Positions 35,785-45,317 are shown, counted from the stretch's first letter. The stretch is DNA of 64,000 nt from JBFXIE01 sp050176255 (GCF_050176255.1 NZ_JBFXIE010000011.1), one strand, 5' to 3'. The notes: a model not told the origin generated them from the sequence alone. Numbers and translations are program-made.

Positions 35785-38376
35785 TCAGGCGGCAACGCCC
35801 TTGGCCACGTCTGCGTATTCTTCGATCTGGTCGAAGTTCATGTAGCGATAGACGCTGGCCTTGTCGGCATCGATCACGCCCATCTCCTGCAGGTACTCTT
35901 CCTTGGTCGGCAGCTTGCCCAGGCGCGAGGCAATGGCGGCCAGCTCAGCCGAGCCCAGGAACACGTTGGTGTTCTTGCCCAGGCGGTTGGGGAAGTTGCG
36001 GGTGGAGGTGGAGATGACCGTCGCACCCTCACGCACCTGCGCCTGGTTACCCATGCACAGCGAGCAGCCGGGCATTTCGGTACGGGCACCAGCCGTGCCG
36101 AAAGCCGCGTAATGCCCTTCCTTGATCAGCTCGTTCTGATCCATCTTGGTCGGCGGGGCCACCCACAGCTTGACGGGAATGTCGCGCTGACCACCCAGCA
36201 GCTTGGCCGCTGCGCGGAAGTGCCCGATGTTGGTCATGCACGAGCCAATGAAGGCCTCGTCGATCTTGGTGCCGGCCACTTCGGACAGGAACTTGGCATC
36301 GTCCGGGTCGTTGGGGCAGCAAACGATGGGCTCCTTGATGTCGGCCAGGTCGATCTCGATCACAGCGGCGTATTCAGCGTCCTTGTCGGCCTCCAGCAGA
36401 TCCGGCTTGGCCAGCCAGGCTTCCACCTTCTCGATGCGGCGCTGCAAGGTCTTCGCATCCTGGTAGCCGTCGGCGATCATGTTCTTCATCAGCACGATGT
36501 TCGACTTCAGGTACTCGATGATCGGCTCCTTGTTGAGCTTGATCGTGCAGCCAGCAGCCGAGCGCTCGGCCGAGGCATCCGACAGCTCGAACGCCTGCTC
36601 CACCTTCAGATCAGGCAGACCTTCGATTTCAAGAATCTTGCCCGAGAAGATGTTCTTCTTGCCGGCCTTGGCCACGGTCAGCAGGCCCGCCTTGATGGCA
36701 TACAGCGGAATGGCGTGCACCAGGTCGCGCAGCGTCACGCCGGGCTGCATTTCGCCCTTGAAACGCACCAGCACCGACTCGGGCATGTCCAGAGGCATCA
36801 CGCCCGTGGCGGCGCCGAAGGCCACCAGGCCGGAGCCAGCCGGGAAGGAGATGCCGATCGGGAAGCGGGTGTGCGAGTCGCCGCCGGTGCCCACGGTGTC
36901 GGGCAGCAGCAGGCGGTTGAGCCAGCTGTGGATCACGCCGTCACCTGGGCGCAGGGCCACACCGCCACGGTTGCTGATGAAGGCAGGCAGCTCGCGGTGG
37001 GTCTTCACGTCCACGGGCTTGGGATAAGCCGCGGTGTGGCAGAACGATTGCATCACCAGGTCAGCCGAGAAGCCCAGGCAAGCCAGGTCTTTCAGCTCGT
37101 CACGGGTCATGGGGCCGGTGGTGTCTTGAGAACCCACGGTGGTCATCTTGGGTTCGCAGTATGTGCCGGGACGTACGCCCTGGCCTTCCGGCAGACCCAC
37201 GGCGCGGCCGACCATCTTCTGCGCCAGCGTGAAACCGGCCTTGGACTCGGCGGGCGCTGTGGGCAGGCGGAACACGGTGGAAGCGGGCAGGCCCAGGAAT
37301 TCACGCGCCTTGGCGGTGAGCGACCGGCCAATGATCAGGTTGATACGGCCACCAGCGCGCACTTCGTCCAGCAGCACGTCGCTCTTGAGCGCAAATTCGG
37401 CCACGGTTTCGCCGTTCTTGACGATCTTGCCGTCGTAGGGCAGCACGTCGATCACGTCCCCCATTTCCAGCCTGGACACGTCCACTTCGATCGGCAGCGA
37501 ACCGGAGTCTTCCTGCGTGTTGAAGAAGATGGGGGCAATCTTGCCGCCCAGCGTCACGCCGCCGAAACGCTTGTTCGGCACGAAAGGAATGTCCTGGCCG
37601 GTGGCCCAGATCACGCTGTTGGTAGCCGACTTGCGCGAAGAACCGGTACCCACCACGTCGCCCACATAGGCCACGAGGTTGCCCTTCTTCTTCAGGTCTT
37701 CGATGAACTGCATCGGGCCACGCTTGCCGTCTTCCTCGGGCTTGAAGGCTGCGTCAGGACGCGTGTTCTTCAGCATCGCCAGGTAGTGCAGCGGGATGTC
37801 GGGGCGGCTCCAGGCGTCGGGAGCGGGGGACAGGTCGTCGGTGTTGGTTTCGCCAGGCACCTTGAACACGGTGACGGTAATTTTCTTCTCGACTTCAGGG
37901 CGGCTGGTGAACCACTCGGCATCGGCCCAGCTCTTCATCACTTCCTGGGCCTTGGCGTTACCCGCCTTTGCCTTGGTGGCGACGTCGTTGAAGAAGTCGA
38001 ACATCAGCAACGTCTTCTTCAGCGCTTCAGCAGCCACGCCAGCGACTTCAGCGTCGTCGAGCAACTCGATCAAGGGATGCACGTTATAGCCACCCACCAT
38101 GGTGCCCAGCAGTTCGGTGGCCTTGGCCTTGGAGATCAGGCCAACCTGGATGTCGCCATGCGCCACGGCCGCGAGGAAAGAAGCCTTTACCTTGGCCGCG
38201 TCGTCCACACCCGGCGGCACGCGGTGCGTCAGCAAGTCGAGCAGGAATTCGGCCTCGCCAGCGGGCGGGTTCTTGATCAGCTCAATCAGCTCGGCCACCT
38301 GCCTGGCCTCCAAAGGCAGGGGGGGAATGCCCAGGGCGGCGCGCTCGGCCACATGGTCGCGATAGGCTTTCAACAT
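35785..38376 (-). CDS. acnB: Aconitate hydratase B
   Basis: Interconverts citrate and isocitrate in the TCA cycle with a 4Fe-4S cluster. The 863-residue product is AcnB-type, with the swivelling domain placed before the catalytic domains. The order is an N-terminal HEAT-like region, the GDVVGTGSSRKSATNSV swivel segment, then catalytic parts with GTGGDSHTRFP, and cluster Cys in SFCHTAAYPK, GSCMTNIGHFRAA and PGCSLCMGN. ATG 38376 has GGAG eight bases upstream; the upstream in-frame ATG at 38409 is less likely. It is followed by a terminator. Upstream on the same strand lie the unknown secreted protein, citE-like and mdh genes. Confidence 0.97.
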   Translation of the reverse strand: MLKAYRDHVAERAALGIPPLPLEARQVAELIELIKNPPAGEAEFLLDLLTHRVPPGVDDAAKVKASFLAAVAHGDIQVGLISKAKATELLGTMVGGYNVHPLIELLDDAEVAGVAAEALKKTLLMFDFFNDVATKAKAGNAKAQEVMKSWADAEWFTSRPEVEKKITVTVFKVPGETNTDDLSPAPDAWSRPDIPLHYLAMLKNTRPDAAFKPEEDGKRGPMQFIEDLKKKGNLVAYVGDVVGTGSSRKSATNSVIWATGQDIPFVPNKRFGGVTLGGKIAPIFFNTQEDSGSLPIEVDVSRLEMGDVIDVLPYDGKIVKNGETVAEFALKSDVLLDEVRAGGRINLIIGRSLTAKAREFLGLPASTVFRLPTAPAESKAGFTLAQKMVGRAVGLPEGQGVRPGTYCEPKMTTVGSQDTTGPMTRDELKDLACLGFSADLVMQSFCHTAAYPKPVDVKTHRELPAFISNRGGVALRPGDGVIHSWLNRLLLPDTVGTGGDSHTRFPIGISFPAGSGLVAFGAATGVMPLDMPESVLVRFKGEMQPGVTLRDLVHAIPLYAIKAGLLTVAKAGKKNIFSGKILEIEGLPDLKVEQAFELSDASAERSAAGCTIKLNKEPIIEYLKSNIVLMKNMIADGYQDAKTLQRRIEKVEAWLAKPDLLEADKDAEYAAVIEIDLADIKEPIVCCPNDPDDAKFLSEVAGTKIDEAFIGSCMTNIGHFRAAAKLLGGQRDIPVKLWVAPPTKMDQNELIKEGHYAAFGTAGARTEMPGCSLCMGNQAQVREGATVISTSTRNFPNRLGKNTNVFLGSAELAAIASRLGKLPTKEEYLQEMGVIDADKASVYRYMNFDQIEEYADVAKGVAA

Positions 38377-38490
38377 GTCTTTTTTCTCCGGAATGGTCTT
38401 GGTTTTCAAAGTGGGACGACAAAACCCCGGCCTGGCATGCGCACGCCAAACGCACGCATGGCAAAGCCCGGGCCAGGGGGCGAGAGCGGG

Positions 38491-39126
38491 TTAGCGGGTG
38501 ACAGGACTGTCCAGCAAGCTGGGTGGCGGGTTTTTCTTGATGGCCGCAGCCACTACCACCTGCTGCGGACCCATGCACTCGTCAGCTATGCGCTGGCCCA
38601 ATTTGTGATTCATGAGCATGGACTTGTTGGCAATTTGAATCCAGACTGCACCGGCCTTCTGGTCTTCCAGACGCACGGCGCTGGTGGCTGCCACGACGGG
38701 AGCCATGTGATAGCGAAAGCCCTTGCCATGCACGAAGAAACGGCCAGGCGACTGCGGATCAGCCTCCACCTCGACAAAGGCGCCGAGTTCGCAGGCCATG
38801 CGGCCGGTATAGACAGACTCGGCAATCGCCAGCTCCTGGGGGGTGAGCGCGATTTCGGCCGCACTGATGCCAGCCGCCACCTGCATGGCACCACTGTGCA
38901 AGCGGGTGCGGCTGCTGGTGGGTGCTGCCTTGGCCACCACGGTCGCCGACTTGTCTGGGGCTGCCTTCGTGGACTTGGCGGCCGGCTTGGCGGCGGCGGT
39001 CTTGTTGGCGGTGGCCTTCTGACTCTGCGCCTTGACTGCAGGCTTGGCAGGCGATTGCGATGCCGTCTGCGCGGCGGCCAATGCGGGAATCAGGGCTATG
39101 AGCGCGGAAGCGATGAGGGTCTTCAT
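38491..39126 (-). CDS. Secreted Ala/Lys-rich protein of unknown function
   Basis: A 211-residue protein not assigned to a named family. It has a clear signal peptide (MKTLIASALIALIPALAAAQ, cleavage near residue 19), a low-complexity Ala/Lys/Pro/Thr-rich region (about 21-75) suggesting an unstructured linker, and a compact C-terminal domain (about 80-190) with two Cys (in MACELG and DECMG) that could form a disulphide. It has GGAG before the ATG. It sits between acnB and the CitE-like gene in the TCA cluster, though its export makes a metabolic role unlikely. Confidence 0.75.
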   Translation of the reverse strand: MKTLIASALIALIPALAAAQTASQSPAKPAVKAQSQKATANKTAAAKPAAKSTKAAPDKSATVVAKAAPTSSRTRLHSGAMQVAAGISAAEIALTPQELAIAESVYTGRMACELGAFVEVEADPQSPGRFFVHGKGFRYHMAPVVAATSAVRLEDQKAGAVWIQIANKSMLMNHKLGQRIADECMGPQQVVVAAAIKKNPPPSLLDSPVTR

Positions 39127-39185
39127 GGGGACTCCTGCGGGGGGTGGGGTTTAAAACGGGCGGTTTGGCAGCAAGGATACCCGTG

Positions 39186-40193
39186 TCATGCCTCGGCCTG
39201 TGGTTGTGCAAACCAGGCCTGCGCCTCGGGGGGGAGCGCGCGGCCGGTCTGGTGCGCACGATCGAGCACCTGCCAGAAGTAGCGGTAACTGGCTCGATCG
39301 TGCAATACGCCATCTTCGCTGATAGGGGCCCAGTCAGCTTGCATGGCGGCGCAAATGATACGGGCGGCACGTGCGATCTCGGACTGCTCGGGCGCAAAGG
39401 CCGCGAGGATCGGGCGGATCTGCGCCGGGTGAATGCTCCACATGCGCGTGTAACCGTATTCACGGGCTGCGCGGCCCGCGGCGGCCTGCAGCGCGGCTGT
39501 GTCGCTGAACTCGGTGACCACGCAATGCGACGGCACCTTGCCGTGGGCATGGCAGGCGGCGGCAATCTCTAGTTTGGCTCGCACGACCAGCGGGTGCTGA
39601 AACTGCCCATCCGATGTCATGCCTGTGGCGGGAATGGCGCCGCCATGGGCCGACACAAAGTCCATCAACCCGAAACTGAGACTCTGGATCCGCGGGTGCG
39701 CCGCAATATCAAAGGCACGGTGCACTGCCGCCGGTGACTCGATGAGTGCGTGCAGCGGCAAATGGTTGGCGCCGGCAGCGTCCAGCGCACGCTCAGCCGC
39801 CAGAACGTCATCCACCGTCTCCACCTTGGGCAGCATGATGTGGCACAGGCGAAGGCCCGCCTCGCCCGCGATGATGGCCATGTCCTGCTGAAAAGCGGGG
39901 TGATCCACCGTGTGCACACGTGCCGCCACGCGCGCTCCCGGCGCCGCATCCCGGGCCAGTTGGGCCACCAGCATGGCGTGCTCGCGCTCTTGCCCCACCG
40001 GAGCGCCGTCCTCGCAATCCAGCGTTACGTCAAACACGCAATGCCCAAATTCGAGCTGCATCTGCTGCTGCAACTGCAGGCTTTTGCGCATGCGCACTTC
40101 CACGCCACTGTAGTGGTCGCACACGGGAATGCTGTGAGCGCCCGCCTGGGCGCCTAGCAGGACTTGGGCAGGATGTGCTGCGGACGTTGTCAT
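39186..40193 (-). CDS. HpcH/HpaI-family CoA ester lyase (CitE-like)
   Basis: A 335-residue TIM-barrel aldolase/lyase related to citrate lyase beta subunit (CitE) and malyl-CoA/citramalyl-CoA lyases. It shows FDVTLDCEDGAPVGQ (metal/substrate loop), HIMLPKVETVDDV, LHALIESPAAVHRAFDIA and LSFGLMDFVSAHGG, then YTRMWSIHPAQIRPI. No citD or citF is nearby, so a stand-alone CoA-ester lyase is more likely than citrate lyase; the substrate is not known. ATG 40193 is used. It lies between mdh (335 bases upstream) and the secreted unknown. Confidence 0.88.
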   Translation of the reverse strand: MTTSAAHPAQVLLGAQAGAHSIPVCDHYSGVEVRMRKSLQLQQQMQLEFGHCVFDVTLDCEDGAPVGQEREHAMLVAQLARDAAPGARVAARVHTVDHPAFQQDMAIIAGEAGLRLCHIMLPKVETVDDVLAAERALDAAGANHLPLHALIESPAAVHRAFDIAAHPRIQSLSFGLMDFVSAHGGAIPATGMTSDGQFQHPLVVRAKLEIAAACHAHGKVPSHCVVTEFSDTAALQAAAGRAAREYGYTRMWSIHPAQIRPILAAFAPEQSEIARAARIICAAMQADWAPISEDGVLHDRASYRYFWQVLDRAHQTGRALPPEAQAWFAQPQAEA

Positions 40194-40528
40194 GGGGCAC
40201 GCTGCGCGAAAAAGAAGGCCGGGGCAAAGCCCGCCAGGTTGCGGACATCCTGCTGTGCCAACCAAAACCGGCTTGCGCAACGCAGGCAGGCATGAATGAA
40301 ACCGGTGTGTAACCCGGCAGGCACAAAGCCGAGAACAGCTGGAAGCCTATCCGAGATGACGTTCGGTACCAGCATCACATCACCCACGGATCGCCCGATG
40401 GCGCACCCCGCGCCGACGCTGCGCCGGGAAACGGGGGTGGCAGCAGGGAACCGGACTGAAAAACCCGCGCCGCCAGTCCGCTCGCCAAGGAGACACTGCA
40501 ACGGCGCATGGTTCCGAGCGTGCATGGA
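40194..40528. other. Gap between mdh and the CitE-like gene
   Basis: About 335 bases with no convincing gene. An inverted repeat lies at 40452-40480 (arms CGGACTG and CAGTCCG); on the minus strand its loop is GC-rich and ends in TTTTT, so it is not a normal terminator. A 111-codon open frame on the minus strand (40190-40525) lacks any recognisable family. The promoter of the CitE-like gene may lie here. Confidence 0.5.
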
Positions 40529-41515
40529 TTACAGCAGGTGCTTGACGCCGTCCTGCTCGCCCTGCAGTTCCGCCAAAGTCTTGTCGATGCATTCTTGCGA
40601 GAATGCATCGATTTCCAGACCTTCGACGATTTTGTATTCGCCGTTCTCAGTGGTCACCGGAAAGCCGAACACAATGCCCGCTGGGATGCCGTACTCGCCG
40701 TTGGAAGGCACTCCCATCGTCACCCACTCGCCGTTGGAGCCCAGGGCCCAGTCGCGCATGTGGTCGATGGCAGCATTGGCTGCCGACGCTGCGGACGACA
40801 GGCCACGCGCAGCGATGATGGCCGCGCCGCGCTTGCCCACGGTGGGCAGGAACACATCCTTGTTCCAGACCTGGTCGTTGATGGCATCCTTGACCGACTT
40901 GCCGTCCACAGTGGCGAAACGGTAATCAGCGTACATGGTGGGCGAGTGATTGCCCCACACCGTCAACTTCTTGATATCGCCGACTTTGAAGCCACCCTTG
41001 GTAGCCAACTGCGAAGCTGCGCGATTGTGATCCAGGCGCAGCATGGCGGTGAAGTTCTTGGCCGGCAGATCGGGGGCCGACTTCATGGCGATGTAGGCGT
41101 TGGTGTTGGCGGGGTTGCCAACGACCAGCACCTTCACGTTACGGCTAGCCACCTTGTTCAGCGCCTTGCCTTGCACGGTGAAGATGGCAGCATTGGCGGC
41201 CAACAGGTCGGCGCGCTCCATGCCGGGGCCACGCGGACGGGCACCGACCAGTAGCGCGTAGTCGGTGTCCTTGAAGGCTTCTTCGGGGTTGCTGTGCGCT
41301 TCGATGCCGGCCAGCAGCGGGAAGGCGCAGTCCTCCAGCTCCATGATCACGCCCTTGAGCGCGTTCTGGGCTTTTTCGTCGGGAATCTCGAGCAGTTGCA
41401 AGATGACGGGCTGATCCTTGCCCAGCATTTCGCCGGAGGCGATGCGAAACAGCAGTGCGTAACCGATTTGGCCTGCAGCGCCTGTAACGGCGACGCGAAC
41501 GGGTTTCTTGCTCAT
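40529..41515 (-). CDS. mdh: Malate dehydrogenase
   Basis: Oxidises malate to oxaloacetate with NAD. The 328-residue product is the 'type 2' MDH used by many beta-proteobacteria: nucleotide motif GAAGQIGYALLFRIA at the N-terminus, GARPRGPGMERADLL, VGNPANTNAYIAM, LDHNRAASQLA and the catalytic His in WGNHSPTMYAD. GGAG lies upstream of ATG 41515. Its leader faces the gntR gene across 173 bases, in which a perfect 12-base palindrome lies. Confidence 0.97.
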   Translation of the reverse strand: MSKKPVRVAVTGAAGQIGYALLFRIASGEMLGKDQPVILQLLEIPDEKAQNALKGVIMELEDCAFPLLAGIEAHSNPEEAFKDTDYALLVGARPRGPGMERADLLAANAAIFTVQGKALNKVASRNVKVLVVGNPANTNAYIAMKSAPDLPAKNFTAMLRLDHNRAASQLATKGGFKVGDIKKLTVWGNHSPTMYADYRFATVDGKSVKDAINDQVWNKDVFLPTVGKRGAAIIAARGLSSAASAANAAIDHMRDWALGSNGEWVTMGVPSNGEYGIPAGIVFGFPVTTENGEYKIVEGLEIDAFSQECIDKTLAELQGEQDGVKHLL

Positions 41516-41642
41516 GAAAAAGCTCCAGGATTGAGATGACAAAAAGAAAGGTGTTGGTGCAAGGTTGCACCAGCGCCAGTCAGCAGCCCGTGCCCCGCAA
41601 AACAGGCGCAAAGTGTACCGCCGTTTCAGGCACAGGGTCAAT

Positions 41643-41670
41643 TTGTCTTGTGTCTTATATAAGATATGAT
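41643..41670 (+). promoter_or_regulatory. Probable gntR promoter with palindromic operator
   Basis: TTGTCT (41643-41648) and TATGAT (41665-41670) are 16 bases apart and form a plausible promoter for the regulator. The spacer holds a perfect palindrome, TCTTATATAAGA (41653-41664). A GntR-family repressor binding here would block its own promoter, and could also affect mdh, whose leader includes the same site. Confidence 0.55.
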
Positions 41671-41688
41671 CTGATACCACCTTCCTGA

Positions 41689-42507
41689 ATGCGGGCTCGC
41701 CCGCCCTGCACCAACATGCCGCTTGCTACCCCGTCAAACACCGAAGGCACGTTCGTACCAAGCACGGGCGCGGGCGCCGCCACACCGGCATTCAGTCCGC
41801 TGTACCAGCAAATCAAAGGACTCATCCTGCACAGCCTGCAACACGGCGAATGGAAGCCAGGAGAAGCCATTCCGAGCGAAACCGATCTGGCAGCCCGCTT
41901 TCGCGTGAGCCAGGGCACCGTGCGCAAGGCCATTGACGAACTGGCCGCAGAAAATCTGGTCACCCGCCGCCAAGGCAAGGGCACCTTTGTGGCCACCCAC
42001 GCTGAGCATCAGGTGCAGTACCGCTTCCTGAAACTGCTGCCGGACACGGGAGATGCGCGAGTCGAAGGACCCGCGCAACGCACCATTTTGGAATGCCGCC
42101 GCACCCGCGCCAGCGCCGAGATCGCCCGCATCCTCGCACTACGCGCCGGCGATCCCGTGATCCAGACCAAACGCATTCTTTCTTTCGCGGGCGTACCCAC
42201 CATCCTGGAAGACATCTGGCTGCCCGGTCATGCGTTCAAAGGGCTGACGGCCGATCAGATGGCCCAATACCAAGGTCCCACTTACGCAATGTTCGAGCTG
42301 GATTTCGGCGTACGCATGGTGCGGGCCGAGGAAAAAATACGTGCCATACTGCCCGACGAAACCCAGGCGCACTGGCTCAACGTGCCGCCCGGCACTCCCC
42401 TGCTCAGCGTGGAACGTCTGGCTTACACCTACAACGATGTTCCGATGGAGTTACGTCGCGGCCTGTATCGAACAGACACCCATCACTACCACAACGAACT
42501 GAGCTGA
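41689..42507 (+). CDS. GntR/HutC-family transcription regulator
   Basis: A 272-residue regulator with an N-terminal winged helix (about residues 35-105: PLYQQIKGLILHSLQHGEWKPGEAIPSE, then RFRVSQGTVRKAIDEL and RRQGKGTFVA) and a C-terminal UTRA ligand-binding domain, which in this subfamily senses small metabolites. It lies between divergent mdh and downstream sdhCDABE-gltA, so control of the TCA genes is a reasonable inference, not proven. The start may be ATG 41689 or ATG 41716; the domain begins after both. Confidence 0.9.
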   Translation: MRARPPCTNMPLATPSNTEGTFVPSTGAGAATPAFSPLYQQIKGLILHSLQHGEWKPGEAIPSETDLAARFRVSQGTVRKAIDELAAENLVTRRQGKGTFVATHAEHQVQYRFLKLLPDTGDARVEGPAQRTILECRRTRASAEIARILALRAGDPVIQTKRILSFAGVPTILEDIWLPGHAFKGLTADQMAQYQGPTYAMFELDFGVRMVRAEEKIRAILPDETQAHWLNVPPGTPLLSVERLAYTYNDVPMELRRGLYRTDTHHYHNELS

Positions 42508-42642
42508 AACACTGCACAACCCGCCGCCCATCAAGAAAATACGCAGTCCCCACAGGTACTCCCTGTTGCATTGCAATAGAATTTTGCGTTGCCTGAACCC
42601 GCGCAATTACAACGCAGTTACATCCACGAAAGCACACCTGCC

Positions 42643-43077
42643 ATGACTGAGCTTGCCAAGAAACGGCCTGAGTACCGCAACATCAACATCTTCAACGACG
42701 TAAGAACCTACCGTTTGCCCGTCGCCGGCTGGGTTTCCATCCTGCATCGCGCAAGCGGCATGATCATGTTCTTGCTGCTGCCCTTCGTGATCTGGATGTT
42801 TGACGCCTCGGTGTCTTCTGAAATCTCGTTTGGCACCTTTACTGCAGCCTTCTCTGCCGGTCTGGGTTTCGTGCCCGGCTGGTTGGTGAAACTGGTGGCG
42901 TTGGCCCTGATCTGGGCGTACCTGCACCACCTGATTGCCGGCCTGCGCCATGTCTGGATGGACGTGAGCCACTCCGCCGTCAGCAAGGAGTTCGGCAAGA
43001 GTTCTGCCATCGTGACGCTCGTGGTCAGCATCGGCCTGACCTTGATCCTGGGCGCCAAGCTCTTCGGTCTGTATTGA
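42643..43077 (+). CDS. sdhC: Succinate dehydrogenase cytochrome b556 subunit
   Basis: Membrane anchor of complex II, helping bind heme b and ubiquinone. The 144-residue protein begins MTELAKKRPEYRNINIF, has RLPVAGWVSILHRASGMIMF (the Ser/Arg quinone-site region) and the heme-ligand helix LHHLIAGLRHVWMD, with three membrane helices. ATG 42643 is preferred over an upstream in-frame ATG. It is the first gene of sdhCDABE-gltA. Confidence 0.94.
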   Translation: MTELAKKRPEYRNINIFNDVRTYRLPVAGWVSILHRASGMIMFLLLPFVIWMFDASVSSEISFGTFTAAFSAGLGFVPGWLVKLVALALIWAYLHHLIAGLRHVWMDVSHSAVSKEFGKSSAIVTLVVSIGLTLILGAKLFGLY

Positions 43078-43123
43078 AGCGCGCTCTGCGCACATGCCTC
43101 TTCAGCAAGAATAAGGAACACCC

Positions 43124-43489
43124 ATGTCTGTGAATTACGGCTCCAAACGCACCGTCGTCGGTGCCCACTATGGTGTGCGTGACTGGCTGGCCCAGCGCGT
43201 CACCGCGGTTTTGATGGCCCTCTTCACCCTGGCCGTACTGGCACAGGTCATTTTCAGCAAAGGCCCCGTCAGCTATGACCTGTGGGCCGGCATTTTTGCC
43301 GCCCAATGGATGAAGCTGTTGACGTTCGCCATCATCGTTGCCCTGATCTGGCACGTCTGGGTTGGCGTGCGCGACATCTGGATGGACTACGTCAAGGCCG
43401 CAGGTCTGCGCCTGGTTCTCCAGGTCTTCACCATCGTCTGGCTGGTGGCTTGCGCCGGCTGGGGCTTCCAGGTTCTGTGGCGTCTCTGA
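43124..43489 (+). CDS. sdhD: Succinate dehydrogenase membrane anchor subunit
   Basis: Second anchor of complex II, 121 residues, three helices. GSKRTVVGAHYGVRDWLAQR begins the protein, and the helix IIVALIWHVWVGVRDIWMDY carries the probable heme His and the quinone-site Asp-Tyr pair. It starts 46 bases after sdhC and ends 22 bases before sdhA. Confidence 0.93.
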   Translation: MSVNYGSKRTVVGAHYGVRDWLAQRVTAVLMALFTLAVLAQVIFSKGPVSYDLWAGIFAAQWMKLLTFAIIVALIWHVWVGVRDIWMDYVKAAGLRLVLQVFTIVWLVACAGWGFQVLWRL

Positions 43490-43511
43490 CTCCCCCGATT
43501 GAAAGAAAACA

Positions 43512-45317
43512 ATGAGCTACACCAAAGCCAATATCACCAAGCGCAAGTTTGACGTGGTCATAGTCGGTGCCGGCGGCTCCGGCATGCGCGCCTCGCTGGA
43601 ACTGTCCCGCGCTGGCCTGAACGTGGCCTGCCTGTCCAAGGTCTTCCCCACCCGCTCGCACACCGTGGCGGCGCAGGGCGGCGTGTCCGCGTCGCTGGGC
43701 AATATGTCCGAGGACAACTGGCACTACCACTTCTACGACACCATCAAGGGCTCCGACTGGCTGGGTGACCAGGACGCCATTGAGTTCATGTGCCGCGAAG
43801 CACCCAATGTGGTGATCGAGCTGGAACACTTCGGCATGCCGTTCGACCGCAACCCGGACGGCACCATCTACCAGCGTCCCTTTGGCGGTCACACCGCCAA
43901 CTACGGCGAGAAGCCCGTGCAACGCGCCTGTGCCGCGGCCGACCGAACCGGCCACGCCATGCTGCACACGCTGTACCAGCAGAACGTCAAGTCGAAGACC
44001 AACTTCTTCGTCGAATGGATGGCGCTGGATCTGATCCGCAACACCCAGGGCGACGTGGTGGGCGTGACTGCACTGGAGCTGGAAACCGGCGACCTGTACG
44101 AACTGCATGCCAAGGCCGTGCTGCTGGCCACCGGCGGTGCAGGCCGCATCTTTGCTGCATCTACCAACGCCTTCATCAACACCGGTGACGGCCTGGGCAT
44201 GGCGGCACGTGCCGGCATCCCGCTGCAGGACATGGAATTCTGGCAGTTCCACCCCACCGGCGTGGCCGGCGCTGGCGTGCTGCTGACCGAGGGTTGCCGT
44301 GGCGAAGGCGCGATCTTGCTCAACAGCAATGGTGAACGCTTCATGGAGCGCTACGCTCCCACGCTGAAGGATCTCGCGCCGCGCGACTTCGTGTCCCGCT
44401 CCATGGACCAGGAAATCAAGGAAGGTCGCGGCTGCGGTCCCAACAAGGACTACATCCTGATGAAGCTCGACCACCTGGGCGCCGACACCATCCGCAAGCG
44501 CCTGCCCTCGGTGGAGGAAATTGGCCACAACTTCGCCAACGTGGACATCACCAAGGAGCCTATCCCCGTGGTGCCCACCATTCACTACCAGATGGGTGGC
44601 ATTCCCACCAACATCAACGGCCAGGTGGTGGTGCACGACGGTGTGCAAAACAAGGTGGTCAACGGTCTCTATGCCGTGGGCGAATGCTCCTGCGTGTCGG
44701 TGCACGGCGCCAACCGCCTGGGCACCAATTCGCTGCTGGATCTGCTGGTGTTCGGCAAGGCCGCTGGCAAGCACATCGTGGAATTCGTCAAGCGCTTTGG
44801 CGACCACCATGCCGTGCCTGCCGACGGCTCTGACCGCACCCTGACGCGACTCAACCAGCTGCAAGAGTCCAAGGAAGGCATTTACGCCCAGGACATCGCA
44901 GGCGACATCCGCAACTCGATGCAACAGCATGCTGGTGTGTTCCGCACGCAAAAGGGCATGGACGAAGGTGTGGTCAAGATCAACGCCATCCGCGAACGCG
45001 TGGGCGCTGTGACGCTCAAGGACAAGTCCAAGGTCTGGAACACGGCCCGCATGGAAGCGCTGGAAGTGGACAACCTGATCGAAGTGGCCCAGGCCACGAT
45101 GACCTCCGCAGCGGCCCGCAAGGAATGCCGCGGTGCGCACACTGTCTATGACTACGAGCACCCCGCCGACCACCCCGAGTTCCCGCTGGGCCGCAACGAC
45201 AAAGACTGGCTCAAGCACACGATGTGGCACAGCGAAGGCAACAGCCTGACCTACAAGCCCGTCAACCTCAAGCCCCTGACCGTGGACAGCGTGCCGCCCA
45301 AGGTTCGCACGTTCTAA
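43512..45317 (+). CDS. sdhA: Succinate dehydrogenase flavoprotein subunit
   Basis: Catalytic FAD subunit that oxidises succinate to fumarate. The 601-residue product has the dinucleotide motif VIVGAGGSGMRASLELS, the covalent-FAD His in RSHTVAAQGGVSASLGN, the QFHPTG substrate loop, and HYQMGGIPTN plus GANRLGTNSLLDLLVFG. Length is normal for proteobacterial SdhA. The flavin is attached with help from SdhE, encoded three genes later. Confidence 0.98.
   Translation: MSYTKANITKRKFDVVIVGAGGSGMRASLELSRAGLNVACLSKVFPTRSHTVAAQGGVSASLGNMSEDNWHYHFYDTIKGSDWLGDQDAIEFMCREAPNVVIELEHFGMPFDRNPDGTIYQRPFGGHTANYGEKPVQRACAAADRTGHAMLHTLYQQNVKSKTNFFVEWMALDLIRNTQGDVVGVTALELETGDLYELHAKAVLLATGGAGRIFAASTNAFINTGDGLGMAARAGIPLQDMEFWQFHPTGVAGAGVLLTEGCRGEGAILLNSNGERFMERYAPTLKDLAPRDFVSRSMDQEIKEGRGCGPNKDYILMKLDHLGADTIRKRLPSVEEIGHNFANVDITKEPIPVVPTIHYQMGGIPTNINGQVVVHDGVQNKVVNGLYAVGECSCVSVHGANRLGTNSLLDLLVFGKAAGKHIVEFVKRFGDHHAVPADGSDRTLTRLNQLQESKEGIYAQDIAGDIRNSMQQHAGVFRTQKGMDEGVVKINAIRERVGAVTLKDKSKVWNTARMEALEVDNLIEVAQATMTSAAARKECRGAHTVYDYEHPADHPEFPLGRNDKDWLKHTMWHSEGNSLTYKPVNLKPLTVDSVPPKVRTF

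Noticed and set aside
36112..39282. A 1056-codon open frame antisense to acnB, and similar long antisense frames (for example 3240-5774 and 43428-45989)
   Set aside because: They mirror highly expressed GC-rich genes, where third-position bias keeps the opposite strand open; the products are His/Gly/Leu/Val-rich and match no family.
40190..40525. A 111-codon minus-strand frame in the mdh to CitE-like gap
   Set aside because: No recognisable family, no ribosome site, and composition like its shadow frames; treated as non-coding.
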